Assembly: GCF_030253575.1 (NCBI RefSeq)
Contig: NC_080568.1
Location: forward strand, 28,025,001 to 28,089,000
DNA length: 64,000 bases
Origin: Rhododendron vialii
Lineage: Eukaryota > Streptophyta > Magnoliopsida > Ericales > Ericaceae
Direction: 5' to 3'
The notes under the pieces are model-generated. The model searched no databases and was not told where the DNA came from. It was given only the letters and a program-made list of their open reading frames with translations. Position numbers and translations under genes: made by a program. This document shows, in pieces, positions 55,601-64,000 of the stretch. Within the stretch, counting starts at the first letter, position 1, and every line of letters begins with the position of its first letter.

Positions 55601-57803
55601 TAGGCCTTGACCATCAAGCTAACCCCTTGGGGTTATTGTTGACTTTTCCCCCAATTGAGAGAAAGCGAGTACTGTGAGAGAGACGCCAGAGGTAGCTCCA
55701 TCAGCTCAGCCCACCGATAACCATTCCCAGCCACTATTGGAGACTTTCTTAGGGCCCCGTTTTTGACTTTGTTGCTTTTTTCTCCAGTATATGTACATGT
55801 GTAGAGTTAGGGTGAGATAGAGCGCAGGGGGGGGGAGGTTTTTGTAAGATTCCGAACTTTTGTAAGATTTTATTAGGTGGTGAATATAGATCCAAAATTT
55901 CCTCTCAAATCGTGTCTGTGTTATTCCGTGTACACAACAGTTAATACTATTTAATATTTTAGGACATTTTTGTCACTGCTAACATATAATCCCAGAGCTG
56001 CCCTAAACTCACACCCATGCTAGGGCTTAAAATTAGGTCAACTTGACTCTGTCCTGAGAATTCTTAATTGGCTAGTTGTAAATAGGCCCAGGGCTATGGA
56101 ACAAAGGATTATCCAGGACCCATTTCTTGCTATGGAGCCTGCAAAGTGGTTGTGGATAGTGTTGTACAAAATTATCTATTTTTGAAACAGGAATTGAAGT
56201 AGAAGATCTTTTAAGGTAATCTCTCACACTCGGCTAAGGAAGAAATTAAAATTGGGACCTAAAGATCTGAACAATCCATAGACGGAGACAATCCTAATTC
56301 CTCAACAAAAGTCCACCGAGAGTCATTAGAATGAAAAATCCAAATCAAACTTTGTTCTAAGAAATATAGGCATGCCTGCCATCCACACCAGAATAAATAG
56401 AGAGCTTGAACACACCTTCTTACGGAATCAACTCGGCATCACTGCAGTCATCTTGAAAGATGTTCGTTTGTCAAAGATTAGCATTGATTATTATAAAAGC
56501 ACTTTATAGGTTGTTTTACTAACAAAATAGTGTTTTTCTGTTTGGTTACATTTTATGCTTGTGGATATAGAGGAACAAAGATGATTCCTGGACATAGTCA
56601 TAGTATTGAAAGTTTCATCGCCAAATTGTTTTGTCTGAATTTTAATTCTTTTTCCTTGTGTATGTTAATCTTTCCTAATACTTTCCCTATTCCTCTTTGG
56701 TACTTACTATGCTATAAATTGTTACAAAGGTTACCTATAAGTCTGTCTCATAGTTTTTGCCTTACATTACTTTCAAATGTAGGCCATTACAGCCTTAAAG
56801 AGAGGAGCATATCTGCTTAAGTATGGACGCAGAGGGAAACCAAAGTTTTGTCCATTCCGGCTTTCCAATGTACGTTTATTGCATTTATTAAGAACAAATT
56901 ACGTTTAAGTTTCTTTAGTTTTGTAGTAAGTTATTGGATTTTAACCTTGCAAAATAAGAAATATAAATTGCTTTTCTAAAGAGATACCTGGCGATCTAAA
57001 CAAAAGAAGTGGAAAAAAGTAGAAATACACTTAGTTGTAGGACTCCTGCAATAGATCCCTATGTTTTAATATGAGGCTCATAAGAGAGTTGTAAGAAAGG
57101 GAGTTTTCAGAGGATTTTCTGAGATAATAGATTGTAAGAGAGTTTAGAAAAGATCTGACATGGTTTTTGTAGCTGATAGGAGTTGTGACTTGCCATGGTT
57201 TAGCCATTATCGGTTATGTTACATGGACTTGGGTGCGAGTATCGGGTGCGGGTGCGGGTGCAAGTCCAAGCGTTGGACCTTTCTAAACTTAAATCTTAGG
57301 ATACGTGGATATGTGTTCCCAACTTGGGTACGGGTACGGGGACACGTCCTGAACTCTTGTTTGTGTTATATATTGCATAATTTTCTCAGATTATGTACTG
57401 TAAACTATGTTTACAAATGTATTTAAACAATGAAGGGTTAAGAAAATTATGTTTTTGCTATTTCCCTATCTCCTGTCTACGTGAAATACTTGAAATACCG
57501 CTTTTCTTGCTAATTTGATATTCCTTTTATGTATGTATCTTAACAATTAGAGGATCCAAGTGTCCAAAAGGATATGGTTGTCGGACACCTCGATACGGGT
57601 ACTTGAGCCAAAATGAAGGATCCATGTAACATAGATTATCGGTTTCCCTGGCCCTCTCCGGGATGTTCTAAAGGAGAAGCTTTTTTTTTTTTTCTACTCT
57701 ATAGTGCATAAGTGAGTATTGTTCATATAAACTGACTTTAGTCATTCTTAGACTGGTTAGCTAGCGTTTCTCTGTAGAAGCCCTGTAATTGGTACATGGT
57801 TCG

Positions 57804-57835
<32 letters not shown>

Positions 57836-60800
57836 TTAGAAGCATGTATGACTTTACCACAGAATACACTATTTAACCTTTTGAAGGAGAAGGTGTTTTT
57901 TTTTTTGCTACACTATAGTCCATAAGTGGGTATTGTTCAAATAAACTGATTTCTAGTCGTTCTCAGAATACTTTGCTACTTTTTTCTGTGGAACGCCTAT
58001 AATTGGTCCATGGTTCATCTACATATGTGTTAGAAGCATGTACGACCTTACACGAGAAAACAGTATTTACCATTTTTGTGTTCTCTTGCTATTGATGTTG
58101 TTCTCCTTAATTATCATTTGCTCACCAGATAGAGACTATCCGTTTAAACTAAAATACATATTGTGGTAAATAATAGTAAGTGGACCATAACATTGGCAGT
58201 TGACCAAAGCTTAAGTCAGGGTTCCTCATCTGCATAGAAAGTATAATTATCTTTGATACTTCCATTTGCTCAAGGTCTGTATTTATGCTTCAGGATGAAA
58301 CAGCACTGATATGGTACGATGGGAAAGAGGAGAAACAGCTTAAACTGAATCATGTTTCAAGGATTATACCTGGACAGCGTACTGTAAGTTAGCACTCTTT
58401 GTGTTTTTCTTCTTAAATCGCTTAAATTTGTAGTATTGTCAATTGCACATTTCTGTACCTTGATTCAGATTCATCAGAATATCATTGTCATCAACTTTGT
58501 CCATTGCTTAGATGAGATGTTGTCATCAATGTTGACATTATTGCTCAGATTCCTAGTAACCACTCCCTCTTAGTTCGAGTATGAATGGTGTGCATCCAAC
58601 TAACTGCAACCAAAAGCTGCCATCTTTTAGTTTTTTTTTTCAAGAGAACAATAAAAAAGGATGACTAAAAGGAATTTAAATCATCAAAAGCATATCCAAA
58701 AAATGCTGAAATTGATTTCAATTTTTATTTCGCTGCATAAACATCAAATAACAAGGGTTGTTAATGTTTTTTGGTTTTGCAGGCGATCTTTCAACGGTAT
58801 CCTCGGCCTGAGAAGGAATATCAGTCATTTTCTCTTGCATACGGCAATAGGTCATTGGATTTGGTGGGTTGATTATTGTTCTTGATTTGAGGCACCTTCA
58901 ATTTTCTTTTCATTTTCTTTCTTTTTTGTTTTTTCCGTCCTGTATATAAAAGTTCCATTTTAACAACTTTGCTATCAAATATTGTTAGCCGAGAATTAGA
59001 GAGATGGGACATTCTGATTAGGCTCCAGTATATCAAGGGGATAAATAGTATTAACTTGTATACAGGATAGACATGCAGGGTATGAGCTTAAACATTCTTG
59101 ACAGGAGTATTGCTAATTGTAGATGAAATAGAGCAACGTGATGAAGAAGGGTTACCATGTGCAACAAGTAATTATTGTTGTAAAATGAAACCTTTTTGCT
59201 GGCTTATAGTCCTGCATTTTATGACTTGAGTGTGAAGCTATCAAACCCTGAAATTCCAAAAAATGGGATGTTACATGATGCTCACCTCCGAGATTATTTT
59301 TATATGGATGAGTTGGTATGTGCCTTTCCTATCCTAAGTTGATGGAAAAGTCCTTGGTTCTTACCAGATGCTAAAGAGATGATTTTACCACCTTTTTAAC
59401 AATTGTTGTTATCTCAAATGTATGAGCAATTCATGACTTCGACATCAGATTGAGAATGACCTGAATTATTTAACTTCAATGTATAATGTTGATCCTTTCC
59501 CAACATACGGGAGAGTCACCAATCATGTGGAAGTTGTTCATAATTGAGTTCTATTCTTGTCCTTTAGATCGTTGTGCGCTATGATGCATGTTGAATGTTT
59601 CCAGTATGAGATAGGATGGTCTGATGTTTATATATGTGGCTGCCATAAACTATTGGACACTGGACAGATCTGCAAAGATAAGGATGAAGCTGAAATCTGG
59701 TTTGTTGCCCTGAGGGCATTAATTTCACGGGGTCACTATAAAAAATGGAGAAATGAAGCAAGTAGTGATAGCGCATCTAGTTCAAGTGCTCACACACAAA
59801 GGAACTCTCCACTTTTCTCAAGTTGCAGCAGTGACACAGTTCTTAAGGTTTGCTGACATGATACTTAATGCGATCATTCCTTCATTTAATGTCTTCAGAC
59901 TTTTCTCTTTTGTTCTTTTCTGGTAGGTTTTTTCTCAGTAGCTTTTGTTATGGCAGGATCAAGGGATAAATGAAGCAGATAAAAAAAATCCGGTTCCTTT
60001 CGACAATCCCCCGCAGAAACTATTGGGAAGAGCATTTTCTGATGTCTTAACCTATAGTGATGCACAGTGTTACCCACAAACACAGTCTGTTACCAGTTCT
60101 CTAAGCTCACTATCATCTGTGGGATTGGATACCATTGATGGTAGGGGTTCTGCGGATAATATTCGACTCAGTTTGTCGAGTGCAGTAAGTTCATCAAGCC
60201 AGGGATCTTCTCTTGAGGATTTGGATGCTATAGGCGATGTTCTTATTTGGGGAGAAGAAATTGGTAATGGAATGCTAGGTGGAGGTGTTTATAGAAATGG
60301 AATATTGCCTCAAGTCCGAATGGATGCTCTGCTGCCAAAAACTCTGGATTCAGCAACAATGCTTGATGTCCGAAATATCGCTTGTGGGAGTAAACATGCT
60401 GTATTAGTCACCAAGCAGGGGGAGATCTTTAGTTGGGGAGAGGGGTTAGGTGGCAAGCTTGGGCATGGAGCACAAGTTGATGTTTCTAACCCAATGCTCA
60501 TCACCACTCTTAGCGGATCGAACACTGATTTGGTAGCCTGTGGAGAGTATCACACTTGTGCTGTTACAGTATCTGGAGATTTTTATACTTGGGGAGATGG
60601 TACCCACAATTTTGGCCTTCTAGGGCATGGGAGTGAGGTCGGTTGCTGGACCCCTAGAAAAGTAAGCGGTCCGATGGAAGGTATGCATGTAAAATCCATC
60701 TCTTGTGGACCATGGCATACAGCAGCTGTTACTATGGGAGGGCAGTTGTTTACCTTTGGACAAGGAACATTTGGTGCCCTGGGTCATGGAGATCGCAATA

Positions 60801-62779
60801 GTTCAAGTACACCCAGAGAAGTTATTACTCTTAAAGGGCTACACACTGTGAAGGTTTCTTGTGGTTTCTGGCACACTGCTGCTGTGGTGGAAGTTATTGA
60901 AGAACCAGCAAGTTCAGGCAGCTCAACCAAAAAGCTGTTTACTTGGGGAGATGGGGATAAAGGCCAACTTGGACATGGCGATAAAGAATCTAGACTTGTT
61001 CCATCTTGCATAGCATTTTTTCCAGAAAACACAAACTTTTGTCAAGTGGCATGTGGTCATAGCATCACTATTGCCCTTGCAACCTCAGGGCGAGTGTATA
61101 CAATGGGTAGTGCTGATTATGGACAACTTGGGAATCCCAGAAGTGGTGATAAGATTCCCACTTGTGTTGAAGGTAAAATCAGGAACAATTTCATTGAAGA
61201 GATATCATGTGGTTCTCATCATGTTGCAGTTTTGAGTTCTAAATATGAGGTTTACACTTGGGGAAAGGGATCTAATGGTCAATTAGGTCACGGGGACAAT
61301 AATGACAGAGACACCCCCACTCTCGTTGAAGCTTTACAAGACAAACGCGTAAAGAATGTAGTTTGTGGATCTAATTTCACTGCTGCCATTTGTTTGCATA
61401 AATGGATCTGCCATGCTGATATTTCTCTATGTTCTGGTTGTCGTAGTCCTTTTAATTTCAGACGAAAGCGCCATAATTGCTACAATTGTGGCCTTGTTTT
61501 TTGCAAACCCTGTTGTAGTCGAAAATCTCTTAGGGCTTCTTTGGCTCCAAATATCAAAAAGCCTTACCGCGTTTGTGATGCTTGCTTTACAAAGCTAAAG
61601 ATAACTATGGCATCGGGATCCACATTTATAATTCCCAGAATTCCAAGTGGAAATATACATCAGAATTGCAGTGGGGTAGAAGAGAAGGAGATCCTTGAAA
61701 CTAAACCACGCGGCCTACTTTCCAGACTCTCCTCATTTGATTCATTAAAACGAGCTAGTAGCCGAAGTTCCAAACAGGATAGAAAAACACACTCAAACAA
61801 TGGTCATACCCCTCCAATAGACGCTGGCAGTGTCCAATGTGGAAGCTCTTATACATCCAATGCTTCTCTCCCTGGTTCAAGAGCATATTCTCGAGCAGCA
61901 TCTCCAGTCTCCAGAAGTTCAAGCCCTCCTCATTCGGTGTCACTTGGATCAGCATATTCTTCTCTTTCATGCCCTGAAGCCATTGTTGATGATTTAAAGC
62001 AAAAAAATGATGGCTTAAAGGAAGAAATAGCAATATTAAGCTCGCAGGTAATGATCTCTTTTTGCCGAAACAGCTAAGTTTGTGGTTATGCTTAATATGC
62101 ATGTGAGTTTTTATAGGGTCATTCATTGCCTGCCTGTAAGAGTTACTATTAACTAAAAGAGAACAACGATATAACAGAATGACTGCTGATATATTTATAT
62201 GGATCTGATTTGTTATTTGTGTTTTATAAATCTGCTGTGCAAACATTGATAGGTGTTGACTAGTCCACCTCTACTTGTATTTCGGCAGCAATCTCTAACT
62301 CTGGTGTGCAAACCTTGATAGGTGTACACTAGTCCACCTGTACATGTAATGCACACTGCTCAGTCAACCTCAATGAACTGAATAGCTGCTAAGGACAGTA
62401 ATGTTAAATGTCATGAAATACGTCTGATTATTTCATGATTCTAGGCAGTCAAATTGGCTGTACATGCACATTTGGGCCAGTAGAAAATCCAGCTTTTTAT
62501 CCAGTAAATTTCATTGGTTTATGCTGGCCTTTTTCCTACTATAGCATAACCATATCCCTTCAACTGCAGATGGATTGAAAGAAGAATCTACACCTTCAAC
62601 AAAATTACTTACATGTGTGAAAAATCATGTAGGTAGAGGATCTTACTCACAAATCCGAACATCTTGAAGTGGAGCTTGAAATAACTTCAAGGCATTTGAA
62701 CGAGGCAAGTAAACTAGCAAGGGAGGAAGCAGAGAGAAACAAAGCTGCAATAGAAGTAATCAAATCTCTAACCAGACAG
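52668..62779 (+). CDS. PRAF: PH-RCC1-FYVE protein (PRAF family), 7 exons visible, 908 aa; C-terminus outside the window
   Basis: Plant-specific family that joins phosphoinositide binding with RCC1-type guanine-exchange or scaffold modules at membranes. Exons: 52668-52715, 56783-56869, 58294-58383, 58783-58863, 59668-59847, 59957-62047, 62633-62779; all phase 0. PH domain, residues ~17-135 (AITALKRGAYLLKYGRRGKP, FCPFRLSNDETALIW, DEAEIWFVALRALIS). RCC1 repeats, ~255-640, with repeated SCG..HTAAV and LGHGD signatures. FYVE finger, ~644-710 (WICHADISLCSGCRSPF, RKRHNCYNCG, VCDACF); RKRHNC is the divergent plant variant of the RRHHCR ligand motif. A Ser-rich linker and a coiled coil (DDLKQKNDGLKEEIAIL, then exon 7) follow. 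The C-terminal BRX domain expected of the family is not in the window. Which Arabidopsis PRAF member is closest is undecided. Confidence 0.93.
53086..53376 (-). mobile_element. Solo LTR, ~291 bp, in PRAF intron 1
   Basis: It starts TGTTGTGCG, ends GTCAACA and is flanked by the exact 5-bp duplication TGTTC at 53081-53085 and 53377-53381. The minus-strand reading (TGTTGACTTGG at the start, an AATACAAGTACGGAG-type motif near the end) resembles plant Copia LTRs. No internal region is present, so it is a fossil left by recombination between two LTRs. The perfect duplication suggests moderate age. Confidence 0.65.
54930..55640 (-). mobile_element. SINE related to the one at 36678, split by an LTR
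   Basis: The flanks of the solo LTR read GAGACCTAGGAGGGAGCAAG, CCCCTAAGTC on the left and CTAGGCCTTGACCATCAAGC, AACCCCTTGGGGTT on the right. Joined, they parallel GAGACCTTTGGTGTGACCAA ... CCCCTAAGTCCTAGGCC ... CCCTTGGGGTTT of the SINE at 36678-36879. It is older and more diverged than that copy, and its own ends were not resolved. Confidence 0.5.
55058..55595 (-). mobile_element. Solo LTR, ~538 bp, nested in a SINE in PRAF intron 1
   Basis: The minus strand starts TGTTGGGGTTTTCCCATATT and ends ...GGGATTGATTAATCCCAACC. Flanks are AGTCC (55053-55057) and AGTTC (55596-55600), a 5-bp duplication with one change. A TTTACGCGGTTCAGCGTCAA-type motif near 55133 is common in plant Copia-type and TRIM LTRs. 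A C run with interruptions (55266-55308) lies inside. It is a fossil without internal genes, and the mutated duplication and end suggest it is older than the LTR at 53086. Confidence 0.65.
57214..57634. mobile_element. Non-autonomous TIR element, ~421 bp, in PRAF intron 2
   Basis: It is bounded by TTATGTTACATGGA and its inverted counterpart TCCATGTAACATAG, with the exact 8-bp duplication ATTATCGG at 57206-57213 and 57635-57642, which suits a hAT element. The interior has GGTGCGGGTGCGGGTGC and GGGTACGGGTACGGGG motifs similar in style to the minisatellite at 17066. No protein is recognised. Confidence 0.75.
57668..58065. repeat. ~205-bp tandem duplication in PRAF intron 2
   Basis: 57668-57875 and 57881-58065 share GGAGAAG, a T run, CACTATAGT(G/C)CATAAGTG, GTATTGTTCA(T/A)ATAAACTGA, CC(T/A)(G/A)TAATTGGT and TTAGAAGCATGTA(T/C)GAC. 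An (AT)n tract (57805-57831) has expanded only in the first copy. Confidence 0.8.
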
Positions 62780-64000
62780 GTGAGAGATTATTGTGATTCA
62801 ATTAATGTATCACTGTACAATTGTTGTCGGTCATGTTGATCTTCTGATGGAACAATCTCCTTTGTAGTTATGCAAAATTTGGAGTTCAACAGCGAAAGTA
62901 GGCTTAACTCTTTAAGTTTCAGTAGCACATAAAAGTTACGTGTCAGACCACTTGCAAATGCCTCTGGATGCAGGTATTGACAAGTGTTTGTTGCAAAGTC
63001 ACAGCCATCAGGCCTGGGTGTAATGAATAAAAGTCGGAATTGTTCATTAACTTCTATGGTAACTAATATGTTCATTACCTCAGATGAGGTGTTCCACAAG
63101 ACTGGTGTATCCAGCTATTGGCTTTCGACTTTCAGTTTATAGGGGGAAGACTTCCCTTAACTTTGGATTCAGATTTAGAGCATTCTGTGAAAAATAGCTG
63201 TTCTAAACTTATTGGAATTATAATCGGCATCTTGGCTATTCACTGAGTGTTATTCCACTGTTGTCTACTGAGTGTTTGTACTCGTTATTTGAGTATAACC
63301 AGCATTATGGCTATATTACTGCTGTAGTCGATGATCCCCTTGGTAGGTTATATCTGTTTGTCAACCATTAAGCTAGTCTAGCAATAGCATCCTGATTCTG
63401 CAGGAAAGTAATTAAGGTGCTTTTTACTCGGTAAATGGAAACTAAATCAGTTGAGAACAAGGCTCGTGTTGCTTCGAAGCTAAATTGTTAGTAGTATGAC
63501 TATACGTGATGAAATTGTAACAAAATTCATTCAGCTTGATCAAATGTCTCCGTTTGGGTGACTGGATTTATCACGACGACTCCTTGACTAATTGCAGTCA
63601 GTGTAAACATGTGTAGCATCAGTGCAGCTGAATTATTATTATTTTTGATAAGTATCAGTGCAGCTGAAAAATAAATGCTACTATTAGATGTGTCTTGCTC
63701 CTGAGCTTTGTAGTAGTCTCTGGCAGAATGATAAACTGGCAAAGAAAAGAAACGAAGGATGGAGAATTAATCTATTAATTACTAGCTATTACAGAAGTAA
63801 TTTTACACTCTACTACTCTAGTTGTTGGCTTTTTGCTAATAACTTGAGTTGTTTTTGTATACTGTTCCCAATTCCTACTGCTCCGGGACTAAGTTGACAA
63901 CTGACAAGGATTGAAGTACAGGTAGGTATATACACAGTGCTCTTAGCTGATGTGCTACTTCACCTATGTTCAGTTTAGCCACCACTACTAGTTTCATGCC
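62780..64000 (+). other. Intron of the PRAF gene up to the window edge
   Basis: After the donor GTGAGAG at 62780 no further PRAF exon (the family continues with an LK(D/E)MAERLP-type motif) was found before 64000. The short open frames on either strand show no conserved motif. Confidence 0.5.

Overview
This is a nuclear window from a flowering plant, most likely a eudicot. The evidence is short spliced exons with GT-AG introns, AT-rich non-coding DNA, CT-rich gene leaders, several MITE types, tRNA-derived SINEs and solo LTRs, and plant-specific families (tau-class glutathione transferases, a PLS-type PPR editing factor, HVA22, PRAF-type RCC1/FYVE proteins). The species cannot be told from sequence alone.

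Layout: (1) 1-1.3 kb holds the last two exons of ribosomal protein eL34; the upstream intron carries a degenerate ~135-bp tandem repeat. (2) 1.9-14.2 kb is a tandem segmental array. Each ~3.4-3.8 kb module pairs a degraded 5' fragment of a PPR gene (plus strand) with a two-exon tau-class GST (minus strand). Three GSTs look intact and one is a pseudogene. (3) 14.5-19.6 kb is a ~5.1-kb TIR DNA transposon inserted between the last GST and the PPR gene; a paralogous empty site survives near 7.69 kb. (4) 20.5-23.2 kb is the intact 895-codon PPR gene that resembles the source of the fragments, followed by a stretch also represented in the array. (5) 27.9-34.7 kb is a ten-exon NAP1-related (SET-type) histone chaperone. 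(6) 36.3-43.2 kb is a ten-exon gene for a membrane-anchored protein of unknown function with two H-x-S motifs suggestive of a 2H phosphoesterase fold. (7) 45.4-48.8 kb is a five-exon HVA22 gene. (8) 51.2-62.8 kb and beyond is a PH-RCC1-FYVE (PRAF) gene that leaves the window at the right edge; its introns hold two solo LTRs, a SINE and a TIR element.

The housekeeping genes (eL34, NRP, HVA22, PRAF) look like ordinary single loci with no shared pathway. The most distinctive part is 2-24 kb, where stress-detoxification GST genes were amplified together with pieces of an organellar RNA-editing factor. Exon boundaries below were read by eye from GT/AG sites, reading-frame arithmetic and family knowledge; no alignment or transcript data were available.
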